NCBI GenBank assembly: GCA_004557905.1
Contig: SFFH01000044.1
Location: 1 to 47,556, forward strand
Reading direction: 5' to 3'
Length of the DNA stretch: 47,556 bases
Source of the DNA: Clostridiales bacterium
Lineage (GTDB): Bacteria > Bacillota > Clostridia > Christensenellales > Aristaeellaceae
The notes below the pieces were generated by a model. It saw only the letters and a program-made list of their open reading frames with translations. It searched no databases and had not been told where the DNA came from. Positions 1-8,140 of the stretch are shown one piece after another (positions within the stretch are counted from its first letter, which is position 1; each line of letters starts with the position of its first letter). The position numbers were made by a program, and so were the translations under genes.

Positions 1-1103
1 AGCGTCAGCACGGGCGGGCCGATCTCCGGCAGGCTGCTTACCGGCACGGCGACCAGCGGCGTGTCCTTCGTGTCCAGATAATTCCTGCCCGACACGGCCA
101 GCAGCGCGCCGTCGCCGGTTCTCTGCACGCGGAAGCTGTAATCGGGCCGGGCGGAAAAGTCCCACGCCTTCGACCAGGCGATTTGGCCGTCCTTCGTGAT
201 CGCCAGCTGAACCACGTCGTATACGCCGCGGGACTTGGAGATGGCGCAGCCGGTGAGGATCAGGCTGCCGCTTGCGCTGTCCACGCTTCCCGTCTCCGGA
301 TAGCAGATCAGGTTCTGCGCCTCCAGAACGCCCCGGAACGTCACCTTTCCCTCCGGGGACAGGCGAAACACCTGCGCCACCTTGTAGTTGTCCCAGTCCG
401 GAAAGAGGACAAACGCGCCGCCCTCGCCGTCCCCCGTCAGCACGAAGTGGGCCAGGCCGCAGCGCTGCCCGAGCTCCGTGGAAAAGACCTCGCGCCCCTG
501 CGGCGACAGGCGCAGAACCGTGAGCCAGGGATCGCCATAAGCACTCCCTTCCAGCGGCGAATAGCTGATCGCCGCCAGATAGCCGCCGTCCGCGTCCTGC
601 ACGCAGCACACCAGATTGGCCCGGCGCTCTGTGCGCAGCGCATGGCGCAGCACGAGCCGCCCCAGGTCGTCATAGATCACCAGGGCCTGCGCATCGTCCG
701 CCGCCTGAATCGCCGCAAAGCCGTTGCCGCAGGTCTTTGCGTCGCGCAGGTTCCCGCTCAGCGCAATCGGCGCGCCGGCCGTATCGCCCGCGCCCCAGTA
801 GCAGAACGCGAGCGACGAATCACCGGTGTACGGGTTCCGTTCCACCAGATAGCCGGTTCGCCCGTCCGCAAACACGAACGGGGTATAGAGGCTTCCGTCC
901 TCCTCCAACCGGCAGCGGGCCATCGTCACGCCGTCCTCCTCCAGCCGAAGGAGGGTCGCCGTCTCCGTTCTGCCGATCAGGATCATCCGCCCGTCCGACA
1001 CGGCCAGCGCGCTGTCCGGCTCAAACGCGTCGGGCGCATCCTGTGCCAGCGCCGCCGGAGCCAGCAGCATAGCCAGCAGCAGGATCACCGCGCACCTGTT
1101 CAT
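1..1103 (-). CDS. Secreted protein of unknown function, probable beta-propeller (3' end outside window)
   Basis: At least 367 residues, open to the window edge. The start ATG at 1103-1101 has GGAGGTG six bases upstream. Residues 1-20 form a signal peptide ending ALA-Q, so the protein is probably exported. The body is a run of short beta-type units with repeated phrases such as LRLEEDG, FRLSPEG and LAITKDG, the look of a WD40/PQQ-like propeller. No catalytic motif is visible. It resembles in style the secreted protein at 37765-39270. Secretion is well supported; function is unknown. Confidence 0.75.
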   Translation of the reverse strand, partial: MNRCAVILLLAMLLAPAALAQDAPDAFEPDSALAVSDGRMILIGRTETATLLRLEEDGVTMARCRLEEDGSLYTPFVFADGRTGYLVERNPYTGDSSLAFCYWGAGDTAGAPIALSGNLRDAKTCGNGFAAIQAADDAQALVIYDDLGRLVLRHALRTERRANLVCCVQDADGGYLAAISYSPLEGSAYGDPWLTVLRLSPQGREVFSTELGQRCGLAHFVLTGDGEGGAFVLFPDWDNYKVAQVFRLSPEGKVTFRGVLEAQNLICYPETGSVDSASGSLILTGCAISKSRGVYDVVQLAITKDGQIAWSKAWDFSARPDYSFRVQRTGDGALLAVSGRNYLDTKDTPLVAVPVSSLPEIGPPVLT

Positions 1104-1142
1104 CCCGTTCACCTCCGAATTGCTCTACCTGAATAGACGAAC

Positions 1143-1175
1143 GCGCGCCGAAAAAGTTTCACCTTTCTCGGCGCG
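1143..1175 (-). terminator. Hairpin after the GH20 gene
   Basis: An imperfect inverted repeat with GCGCCGA and CTTTTTCGGCGC arms lies just past the GH20 stop codon, between it and the next minus-strand gene. The T-run is inside the 3' arm rather than after it, so termination may be partial. Confidence 0.5.
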
Positions 1176-1189
1176 TTTGAATATTGTTT

Positions 1190-2995
1190 TCAGAACCCCA
1201 TGCCCATCATCGCCGACGGCGTGACCAGATTCTCGAAGTGCTGCGCGGCGCGCACGGACTCAAGCGGTTTTTCCTCCAGCTCCTCGATCCCATCCAGCTC
1301 GCCCGCGAGATATCGCTTGATCTCGTCAGCCACGTCCTCCAGGCGGCCCATGACCGCGCCGTAGCGCAGCGCGAGCACCTCCCAGCCAAAGCGCTTCATG
1401 TCCCGCTCCCAGAGCGCGCGGTGCAGCTTCATGAGCCGGTCGTACTTCTGCAGGATGCGCGGCACGCCGACAAACGCCATCTCGCGCAGCCAAGCGCGGT
1501 CGCCCGCGACGTAGCGCGCCCGCAGGTCGCGCACGAGGCGGGCCTTCTCGCGCACGACCTCAAACAGCGCCGCCGCATAGCGGCATTCCAGCGTCTGCTG
1601 CGCGTCCAGCACAGAAAGCGCGGCCTCGCTGCGCGCAATCGCCGCATCCGGCGTGTCGTCCGTCATCTCCAGCGGATACAGCGGGTCGCACCAGATCAGG
1701 CTCTTGCCCGTGCGCACGTCCTTTGCATTCGGATAGAATTCCCCCATCGCGTCAAGCGCCGCGCGCGGCATGCCGGTGAGCGCCTCACCCGCGAGAATCA
1801 TCTCCTCCCTCGGGCAATCGCAGCCCTGCCAGCAGCTCTCCGAGAAGATGGGCAGCAGCGCGCTGCCCAACATCACGTTCGTCTCCGCGCCGTCGTCGCC
1901 CCACATCGTCGCCAGCACCGTGTCCACGCCGTGCCGCGCGCAGGCGCGCAGTGCCGGGAACATCGTCGCCTCGGTCTTCTTCACATGGGGCAAAAAGCCG
2001 CTCCACGTCCAGATGCCGCCGGCAAACACCGTGCGGGCACCCATGCGCGCATGCTGGGTGAGCATGTGGTCGTAGAACGCCTCGTCCTCGTGGTAGTAAT
2101 CCCAGTAGCACAGATCGACCGGCGGCATGCCGTCGATGACCTGCTGCGGGATATCGCTCTCGATATCGTAATAATCGTTGGTTTTGGAGCCCAGGCGGAA
2201 GAACATGTCGCTCCACATGATCGGCCTGAAGCCGTACTTCTCGCAGATCGCGCGCACACGCTCCAGATGCCGGCACAGCAGCGCAAAGCGGTCGGTCTGT
2301 CCGTTTTTCAGCAGATACTGCCCCAGGCCCACGCCGTGCGCCTCGTCCATGCCGATGTGGATGCGGCTTGTGCGCATGCACGCGCGCATCGCACGGATCT
2401 CCGCCTCGATGAACGCGTACGTCCGCTCGTCGTCGATGAGCAGGATGTCCATCTGGTCGCGCAGCGCCGCGTTGTCCTGCCACTGCAGGAACTGGCGCAT
2501 GTGCCCCAGCGTCTGGATGCAGGGCACCAGTTCCACGCCCGCCTGAGCCGCGTAGGCGTCCAGCGCGCGCAGGTCGTCCTGCGTATACCGCCCGCGCAGG
2601 TAGCCCAGCGTCGGGTACTCCGGCACCTCGTAGGTGTCCTCGGTGTAGAGCATCAGCAGGTTCATGCCCAGGCAGGCGAGCTGGTCGATGCAGCGGCGCA
2701 CGGCCTCCGGCTTCATCACCGCGCCGCGCGAGCAGTCCACCATCGCACCGCAGGAGGCAAAGTGCCGCCTCTGGCGCACAGACAGGGCCGCTCTGCCCTC
2801 GCGCACGCAGCGGCTCAGCAGGAAAAAGCCGCGCGTCAGCGCGCTTTCATCCTGCGCCTCAATCCTGGCCGCGCCGCCCGCCAGCGTCACGCAAAGTCCC
2901 TCGCCCGCAGAAACCTCTACGGCAAACGGCAGCTTCACGCCCGTCACGTGCTGGGCGCGCGCACGGGCCTTTTCAATCGATTCAGATGAAAACAT
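1190..2995 (-). CDS. Glycoside hydrolase family 20, beta-N-acetylhexosaminidase-like
   Basis: 601 residues from ATG 2995, chosen because GGAGGA precedes it; an upstream in-frame ATG would translate a dispersed repeat (3012-3099). The protein has a short N-terminal domain (about 1-80) followed by a TIM barrel. The motif HIGMDEAHGVG carries the adjacent Asp-Glu pair (about D217-E218) that GH20 enzymes use for substrate-assisted catalysis. VDCSRGAVMKPE, ELVPCIQTLGH and IMWSDMFF also fit the family, with a helical C-terminal region as in GcnA-like members. It likely removes terminal GlcNAc or GalNAc. No signal peptide is seen, so it probably acts in the cytoplasm on imported sugars. It is divergent from the AraC and transporter cluster. 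Confidence 0.9.
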   Translation of the reverse strand: MFSSESIEKARARAQHVTGVKLPFAVEVSAGEGLCVTLAGGAARIEAQDESALTRGFFLLSRCVREGRAALSVRQRRHFASCGAMVDCSRGAVMKPEAVRRCIDQLACLGMNLLMLYTEDTYEVPEYPTLGYLRGRYTQDDLRALDAYAAQAGVELVPCIQTLGHMRQFLQWQDNAALRDQMDILLIDDERTYAFIEAEIRAMRACMRTSRIHIGMDEAHGVGLGQYLLKNGQTDRFALLCRHLERVRAICEKYGFRPIMWSDMFFRLGSKTNDYYDIESDIPQQVIDGMPPVDLCYWDYYHEDEAFYDHMLTQHARMGARTVFAGGIWTWSGFLPHVKKTEATMFPALRACARHGVDTVLATMWGDDGAETNVMLGSALLPIFSESCWQGCDCPREEMILAGEALTGMPRAALDAMGEFYPNAKDVRTGKSLIWCDPLYPLEMTDDTPDAAIARSEAALSVLDAQQTLECRYAAALFEVVREKARLVRDLRARYVAGDRAWLREMAFVGVPRILQKYDRLMKLHRALWERDMKRFGWEVLALRYGAVMGRLEDVADEIKRYLAGELDGIEELEEKPLESVRAAQHFENLVTPSAMMGMGF

Positions 2996-3011
2996 GGCTT
3001 GTCCTCCATCC

Positions 3012-3099
3012 GGGAACGTTGGGACCGCAGCCCCAAACCCCACCTGGGGACACAGTCCCCAGACTCCCTCTTCGCTTCGCTCACTATACAGCATGTTGG
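3012..3099. repeat. Dispersed intergenic repeat, copy A
   Basis: Begins GGAACGTTGGGACCGCAG and ends near GCATGTTGG. The same start, a CTTCTTCGCTTCGC-like block and the same end recur at 35692-35874 with extra sequence in the middle. It lies in the 5' leader of the GH20 gene. Confidence 0.7.
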
Positions 3100-3120
3100 A
3101 ATAGATCCATCATTGGTTTT

Positions 3121-3149
3121 ATTATACAGGTCAATTTGCGATTGCACAA
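3121..3149 (-). promoter_or_regulatory. Promoter for the GH20 gene
   Basis: On the minus strand, -35 TTGTGC (3149-3144) and -10 TATAAT (3126-3121) are 17 bp apart. It is back to back with the plus-strand promoter at 3157-3185, so one regulator could control both directions. Confidence 0.6.
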
Positions 3150-3156
3150 CAATTCG

Positions 3157-3185
3157 TTTTCAAACCGGCGGAAATATGGTATAGT
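3157..3185 (+). promoter_or_regulatory. Promoter for the membrane protein-AraC pair
   Basis: -35 TTTTCA and -10 TATAGT with a 17-bp spacer, about 40 bp upstream of the ATG at 3227. Confidence 0.55.
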
Positions 3186-3226
3186 GGAGGTCAGCGAAGC
3201 TGATTCCACCCAAGGAGGTCGCACCC

Positions 3227-3799
3227 ATGGCCCTGAACCCGCAAATCGCCGACATCACCTACCGGCAGACCGTCGTCCGCAAAATCCCCACGGCAAACAA
3301 GGTGATCCTCGTGCTGCTGTACGTCTGCGTCGCTGTCTTCACGTTTCTGGGCACCATGTGGGGCACGCTGATGCTCTTTCCCTCGCTGGGCACGCTGTTT
3401 TTCGCCTGGTACTACAAAGGCGTGATCTCCGTCAGCTACGAGTATCAGCTGGACGGCTATGACCTGCACATCCGCCGCCTAAGCGGCACGCGCGCAAAGC
3501 CCGTCGACGAGGCGTTTGCCTATGTGGACCTGCAGCGCGTCATCGTCATCGCCGACCAGTTCACCCCGGAAATCGAGCAGGGCGAAGCCGCCTTTGCCGC
3601 TGCGGACCGCAAGCACCGCGTCACCTACTACACGGCCGCGCAGGACCCGGACAAGCCCAGCTGCGCGCTCTATGCCCACGGCTCCGGCCCGGAGGACGGG
3701 TACATCGTGCGCATCTACCTGCAGCCGACCAATCAGCTGCTGCACTGCCTGCGCCAGCTCTGCCCGGGAAAGGTGTTCACCCATGCCAACCTCATCTGA
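3227..3799 (+). CDS. Small membrane protein, DUF6106-like
   Basis: 190 residues; AAGGAGGT sits just upstream of the ATG. Two hydrophobic segments (about 25-47 and 50-65) form a hairpin anchor, followed by a soluble domain opening with VSYEYQLDGYDLHIRRL. This order resembles small Clostridial membrane proteins of the DUF6106 type, but the assignment is tentative. Its last 17 bases overlap the next gene, an AraC regulator, so the two are probably translated together. That pairing suggests, without proving, a part in sensing or in the same regulatory circuit. Confidence 0.75.
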   Translation: MALNPQIADITYRQTVVRKIPTANKVILVLLYVCVAVFTFLGTMWGTLMLFPSLGTLFFAWYYKGVISVSYEYQLDGYDLHIRRLSGTRAKPVDEAFAYVDLQRVIVIADQFTPEIEQGEAAFAAADRKHRVTYYTAAQDPDKPSCALYAHGSGPEDGYIVRIYLQPTNQLLHCLRQLCPGKVFTHANLI

Positions 3800-4703
3800 A
3801 ATCGAGCTGCGCCGCCAGCTCGAGGAGCCCCTGAGCTGCGAGTGCCGCAATTATCCGCCGGCAGAGGACAGCATCCTGGTGACCATGCTGGACACGCCCT
3901 ACTATCCGCCCTACATGCCCGACAGCCTGCACGTCCACAACTGCCTGGAGATCGGCATCTGCCTAGCCGGCAGCGGGCAGGTCTACCTGCACGACAGGGG
4001 CTGGCGCTTCTCCGCCGGCTCGGTCATCGTCGTGCCGCGCGGTGTCTACCACAACCAGCACAACGAGGGCGAGCCGCTGACGCACTGGCGCTATCTCGTC
4101 ATCAGCGACGACTACCTTCAGCGCAGCGCGCCCGACCGCTGCCGCGGCGCGATCCTCGCGCTGCTGGACGCCATCCGGGAGACCGGGCTGTTTCTGGAGA
4201 GCAGCGCGGACAGCGCGCTGGACACCATCGTCAAGCTGATGTACGATCTGCGCCACCGGGGCGACGCGGACGCGGAGGCGCAGCTGGAGCTGTGCGTGTA
4301 CCTGCTCCTGCTTGAAATCGCGCGCCAGAGGACCCGCACGCCGATGCTCAGCCCCGGCGAGCCGGTCGATCACCGCCAGCGCCAGCCCATCGAGCCCGCG
4401 CTGACCTACATCTACGAGCATTACAAGGAGGACATCCGGGTGAGCGAGCTGGCGCGCAGCTGCTCGATGAGCGAAAGCTACTTCCGCAAGCAGTTCGCAA
4501 GGATCATGGGCATGAGCCCGATGGAGCACGTCAACCGCTACCGCGTGCACCGCGCGATGAACCTGCTGCGCACCACGTCCGATTCCATCCAGAACATCGC
4601 CGTGCGCGCGGGCTATTCCTCCCTCGCCGCCTTCAACAGAAACTTCAAGCAGTACGCCGGCCTGAGCCCCAGTGACTGGCGCCGTAGCCGGTTAAACCAA
4701 TAA
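3783..4703 (+). CDS. AraC-family transcriptional regulator
   Basis: 306 residues. The ATG at 3783 lies inside the end of the preceding gene. An N-terminal cupin-like ligand domain (about 15-130, with LHVHNCLEIGICLAGSG and VVPRGVYHNQH) is followed by a C-terminal double helix-turn-helix (about 205-302), with ELARSCSMSESYFRKQF and AVRAGYSSLAAFNRNFK as the two recognition regions. Members usually bind a sugar and activate neighbouring uptake genes. The next genes encode a sugar-type importer and an inverted repeat lies between (4706-4785), so it very likely controls that operon. Confidence 0.93.
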   Translation: MPTSSEIELRRQLEEPLSCECRNYPPAEDSILVTMLDTPYYPPYMPDSLHVHNCLEIGICLAGSGQVYLHDRGWRFSAGSVIVVPRGVYHNQHNEGEPLTHWRYLVISDDYLQRSAPDRCRGAILALLDAIRETGLFLESSADSALDTIVKLMYDLRHRGDADAEAQLELCVYLLLLEIARQRTRTPMLSPGEPVDHRQRQPIEPALTYIYEHYKEDIRVSELARSCSMSESYFRKQFARIMGMSPMEHVNRYRVHRAMNLLRTTSDSIQNIAVRAGYSSLAAFNRNFKQYAGLSPSDWRRSRLNQ

Positions 4704-4705
4704 TG

Positions 4706-4785
4706 AACACCGTTTTGTGAGCATGCAGGACAAAAATGAGCGTTTTCGTTCAGGATTGGATTGAATTTGCGCACAAAGCGGTGTT
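4706..4785. promoter_or_regulatory. Inverted repeat, probable regulator binding sites
   Basis: AACACCGTTTTGTG (4706-4719) and CACAAAGCGGTGTT (4772-4785) match as an inverted repeat at 13 of 14 positions, centres 66 bp apart. The right arm covers the -35 position of the promoter at 4792-4800. This spacing suits a regulator bound at both arms, most simply the adjacent AraC protein. Confidence 0.65.
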
Positions 4786-4791
4786 TTTGCA

Positions 4792-4800
4792 TGCTATAAT
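4792..4800 (+). promoter_or_regulatory. Extended -10 promoter of the first ABC operon
   Basis: TGCTATAAT is a perfect extended -10. The -35 position (4772-4777, CACAAA) is poor and lies in the inverted repeat, as expected for an activator-dependent promoter. Confidence 0.65.
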
Positions 4801-4864
4801 GATACCAACAATTCGGCCTGTAACTTGTCCGAATTCAACAAACATCATGAGGAGGAAAATCACC

Positions 4865-6121
4865 ATGAAAAAGCTTGTTTCCCTGTTCCTGGCCCTGACG
4901 ATCATCGTCTCCTGCGGCGCCGCGCTGGCTGCCGAGGACGGCAAGATCACCATCTGGACCTGGGACCCGAACTTCAACATCGCCGCCATGAAGGTTGCGA
5001 AGGAAATGTACAACGCCGAGCACCCGGACGTTGAGATCGTCATCGAGGAGGTTCTCTCCGAGGACATCGAGACCCGCGTCATCACCGCGGCTTCCGCCGG
5101 CGACATCTCCAACCTGCCGGACATCATGCTCATCCAGGACAACTCCGCGCAGAAGTTCATCCTGAACTACCCGTCCGTCTATGCCGACATCACCGGCAAG
5201 TACGACTTTGACGGCTTCGCCGAAGGCAAGCTGGCGTACTCTATCGTGGACGGCAAGAACTACGGCGTGCCGTTCGACGCGGGCACCGTCATCGCCGCTT
5301 ACCGCACCGATTACCTCGAGGCTGCCGGCTACACCATCGCCGACGTGACCGACATCACCTGGGAGCGCTTCATCGAGATCGGCAAGGACGTCAAGGCCAA
5401 GACCGGCAAGCCGCTGCTGACCGCTCAGGCCGGCTCCGTCGATACCATCTGCATGATGCTCCAGTCCTGCGGCGCGTCCATGTTCAACGAGGACGGCTCT
5501 GTCAACTTTACCAACAACGAAGTCTGCAAGGCCGCGCTTGAAATCTACAAGACCATGGCGCTTGAAGGCGTCCTCGTCGAGGTCAACACCTGGGACGAGT
5601 ACTGCGGCACCTTCTCCAACGGCACCGCCGGCAGCGCCATCAACGGCTGCTGGATCCTGGGCACCGTCATGGGCGTTCCGGATCAGGCTGGCAAGTGGGC
5701 GCTGACCAACATGCCGAAGATGACCGGCTTCGAGACCGCGACCAACTACTCCAACAACGGCGGTTCCTCCTGGGTCTTCACCAACGGCACCGACATCGAT
5801 CTGGCGCTTGACTTCATGAAGGCCTATCGCAATGTCGACTTCTACAACACCATCCTCCCGACCACCTCTGCCATCGGCACCTGGGCCGGCGCGAAGGAAG
5901 GCTCCAACTACACCGCGGGCAACGAGTACTTCAACGGCGACGCGATCTTCGCGAAGATCGTTGAGTTCACCGCTCAGGTTCCGGCCAACCAGACCGGCGC
6001 GTTCTACTATGATGCCCGCGACGCTCTGGGCACCGCGCTGACCAACTACATCAACGGCGGCGATCTCGACACCGAGCTGGCCAACGCTGAGGACACCGTG
6101 AACTTCGCCATGGGCTTCTGA
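4865..6121 (+). CDS. Extracellular sugar-binding protein of an ABC importer
   Basis: 418 residues. ATG 4865 follows AGGAGGAAAATCACC. The signal sequence MKKLVSLFLALTIIVSCG ends with IVSC, which fits a lipobox, although ALA-A a few residues later could serve signal peptidase I. The mature part begins GKITIWTWDPNFNIAAMKVA, typical of family 1 sugar-binding proteins (MalE/UgpB type), and length is normal. It would capture an oligosaccharide at the membrane and deliver it to the permeases at 6289-8027. A hairpin follows the stop, probably so that more binding protein than permease is made. Confidence 0.92.
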   Translation: MKKLVSLFLALTIIVSCGAALAAEDGKITIWTWDPNFNIAAMKVAKEMYNAEHPDVEIVIEEVLSEDIETRVITAASAGDISNLPDIMLIQDNSAQKFILNYPSVYADITGKYDFDGFAEGKLAYSIVDGKNYGVPFDAGTVIAAYRTDYLEAAGYTIADVTDITWERFIEIGKDVKAKTGKPLLTAQAGSVDTICMMLQSCGASMFNEDGSVNFTNNEVCKAALEIYKTMALEGVLVEVNTWDEYCGTFSNGTAGSAINGCWILGTVMGVPDQAGKWALTNMPKMTGFETATNYSNNGGSSWVFTNGTDIDLALDFMKAYRNVDFYNTILPTTSAIGTWAGAKEGSNYTAGNEYFNGDAIFAKIVEFTAQVPANQTGAFYYDARDALGTALTNYINGGDLDTELANAEDTVNFAMGF

Positions 6122-6157
6122 TCTCCCATCGGTTCACGAGCTGTTTTCCCGCATGAT

Positions 6158-6189
6158 AACTGCCGCTCCGGGAAACCGGAGCGGCAGTT
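6158..6189 (+). terminator. Hairpin between binding protein and permease genes
   Basis: Perfect 14-bp stem AACTGCCGCTCCGG with a GAAA loop and no T-run. More likely an mRNA stabiliser than a full terminator. Confidence 0.65.
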
Positions 6190-6191
6190 CT

Positions 6192-6258
6192 CCCATGGTG
6201 AAACAGCACATACGAATTGAGTGTTTTTGACCAATCTGTTGTGCTGTCTCACCATGGG
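6192..6258 (+). other. Second long inverted repeat in the same gap
   Basis: Arms CCCATGGTGAAACAGCACA (6192-6210) and TGTGCTGTCTCACCATGGG (6240-6258) pair over 19 bases with one mismatch. It ends about 30 bases before the permease start and could affect its translation. Confidence 0.6.
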
Positions 6259-6288
6259 CCATCACCATGAAGAGAGGTGGATTATCCC

Positions 6289-7206
6289 ATGACCAATGCG
6301 ACCCCGGCGCCCAAGAAAAAGCACCGCTTCTGGACCATGGAGCGCAAGCAGAGTGCGGCCGGCTGGGCTTTCCTGACCCCCGCAACGCTGATGATTTTCG
6401 TCTTCAGCTTCTACCCGATGGTTCAGGCGTTCCTGACCTCCATGAAGCGCGGCCTGCCGACCGCACTGACCTACTGCGATCCGCTGTGGCGCAACTATCA
6501 GCGCATGCTCAGCGACAAGGTATTCATCCAGTCCGTGACGAACACCCTGACCTACCTGATCGTTCAGGTGCCGATCATGCTGGTGCTGGCCGTCATCTTC
6601 GCGACCCTGCTCAACAACAAGGATCTGAAGTTCCGCGGCCTGTTCCGCACCTGCATCTTCCTCCCCTGCGCCACCGGTCTGGTCGCATACTCCATGATCT
6701 TCCGTACCCTGTTCACCTACGACGGCATGGTCAACGCCCTGCTGACGAACATCGGCATCCTCTCCGAGCCGATCAACTGGCTGAACGATCCGTTCTATGC
6801 CAAGGTCGTCATCATCGTCGGTCTGGTCTGGCGCTGGACGGGCTACAACATGATCTTCTACCTCTCCGGCATGCAGAGCATCGATTACTCGATCTATGAG
6901 GCGGCCCGCATCGACGGCGCGAACCAGTTCCGTCAGCTGATCAACATCACGATCCCGCTGCTCAAGCCGATCATCCTGGTGACGGCCATCATGTCCACCA
7001 ACGGCACGCTGCAGCTGTTCGACGAGTCGGTCAACCTGACCCGCGGCGGCCCGGCGAACATGACCATCACCATGTCGCACTACATCTACAACACGATGTT
7101 TACCAAGAATCCGAACTTCGGTTATGCGGCGGCCATGTCCTTCGTGATCCTGATCATGGTCGCCGTCCTGTCCGCGATCCAGACGAAAGTGGGTGACAAG
7201 CGATGA
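6289..7206 (+). CDS. ABC sugar permease, MalF/UgpA type
   Basis: 305 residues. ATG 6289 is preferred because AGAGAGGTGG lies just upstream. About six transmembrane helices are visible. The cytoplasmic loop carries the EAA motif EAARIDGANQFRQLINITIP that docks the ATPase. It pairs with the permease at 7203-8027, overlapping it by four bases (ATGA). No ATPase gene is nearby, so a shared MsmX/UgpC-type subunit elsewhere is likely. Substrate cannot be read from the sequence; the neighbouring GH20 and beta-galactosidase suggest a galactose- or amino-sugar-containing glycan. Confidence 0.92.
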   Translation: MTNATPAPKKKHRFWTMERKQSAAGWAFLTPATLMIFVFSFYPMVQAFLTSMKRGLPTALTYCDPLWRNYQRMLSDKVFIQSVTNTLTYLIVQVPIMLVLAVIFATLLNNKDLKFRGLFRTCIFLPCATGLVAYSMIFRTLFTYDGMVNALLTNIGILSEPINWLNDPFYAKVVIIVGLVWRWTGYNMIFYLSGMQSIDYSIYEAARIDGANQFRQLINITIPLLKPIILVTAIMSTNGTLQLFDESVNLTRGGPANMTITMSHYIYNTMFTKNPNFGYAAAMSFVILIMVAVLSAIQTKVGDKR

Positions 7207-8027
7207 GAGAAGGCGCTCTGTCCAAGAAGGTTTCCCGTTTCTGCATGTATGCGTTCCTGATCGTCGCGTCCTTTATCTCGGTCTTCCCGCTGTACTGGGC
7301 GTTCATCTCCGCGTGCAACAACACGCAGCAGATTCTGGGCGGCCGCATGATCCCCAGCACGCACCTGATGGAGAACCTGACCAATTTGTTCGCGCAGCAG
7401 GATGTCTGGCGCGCGATGAAGAACTCCTTCGCCACCACGCTTCTCCAGGTTGTGCTGTCCCTGGCGGTCTCCTCCATTGCGGGCTATGGCTTTGAAATCT
7501 ATCACGACAAGTACAAGGACCGCGTGATGAGCATCCTGATGCTGGCGATGATGGTGCCGTTCGTCGCGGTGCTGGTTCCGCTGTTCCAGATGTTCTCCAA
7601 GGCGGGCCTGCTCAACAGCTGGGTCGGCTTCTTCCTGCCGAGTCTGGCTACGCCGTTCCTGATCATGTACTTCCGCAACAGCGCGCGAACCTTCCCGAAG
7701 GACACGATTGAGGCTGCGCGCATCGACGGTCTGAACGAGTTCCAGATCTTCATCAAGATGTTCATCCCGATGATGAAGCCGACCTATGCGTCCGCTGCCA
7801 CCATCACCTTCATGAATGCCTGGAACGCCTACCTCTGGCCGAAGGTCATCATGCAGACCCCGGACGCGACCACCATGCCGATGCTCGTTTCCAACCTGAT
7901 GGGCGGCTACGTCATCGACTACGGCGTCGTCATGGCCGGCGTCACGCTGTGCTCCCTGCCGACGGTCATCATCTTCTTCATCCTGCAGAAGAGCTTCACC
8001 AACGGCGTCGCAGGCGCGGTCAAGTAA
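7203..8027 (+). CDS. ABC sugar permease, MalG/UgpE type
   Basis: 274 residues with a start overlapping the previous stop as ATGA, a sign of coupled translation. Six helices are expected; the EAA loop is EAARIDGLNEFQIFIKMFIP. It forms the membrane channel with the upstream permease. A strong terminator follows at 8062-8090, ending the operon of binding protein and two permeases. Confidence 0.92.
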   Translation: MREGALSKKVSRFCMYAFLIVASFISVFPLYWAFISACNNTQQILGGRMIPSTHLMENLTNLFAQQDVWRAMKNSFATTLLQVVLSLAVSSIAGYGFEIYHDKYKDRVMSILMLAMMVPFVAVLVPLFQMFSKAGLLNSWVGFFLPSLATPFLIMYFRNSARTFPKDTIEAARIDGLNEFQIFIKMFIPMMKPTYASAATITFMNAWNAYLWPKVIMQTPDATTMPMLVSNLMGGYVIDYGVVMAGVTLCSLPTVIIFFILQKSFTNGVAGAVK

Positions 8028-8061
8028 TCGGCAAAAGGATTTGCATCACAAAATTTCCATT

Positions 8062-8090
8062 CTCCCCTGCTTCGGCGGGGGAGTTTTTTT
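8062..8090 (+). terminator. Intrinsic terminator of the first ABC operon
   Basis: Nine-base-pair stem CTCCCCTGC / GCGGGGGAG with a TTCG loop followed by seven T. Confidence 0.9.
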
Positions 8091-8094
8091 GCGC

Positions 8095-8127
8095 CTGTCG
8101 AATGTACTATACAGCATATTCTGACAG
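8095..8127 (+). promoter_or_regulatory. Imperfect palindrome upstream of the beta-galactosidase gene
   Basis: CTGTC ... GACAG with inner GAAT/ATTC arms directly ahead of the RBS. It could be an operator. No clear sigma-A promoter was found here, so expression may depend on read-through or an activator. Confidence 0.3.
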
Positions 8128-8140
8128 TGAGGTCCTGATT

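Noticed and set aside
1184..2989. 601-codon frame antisense to the GH20 gene
   Set aside because: Same His/Arg/Ala-rich composition and no start signals; the minus-strand enzyme has clear catalytic motifs.
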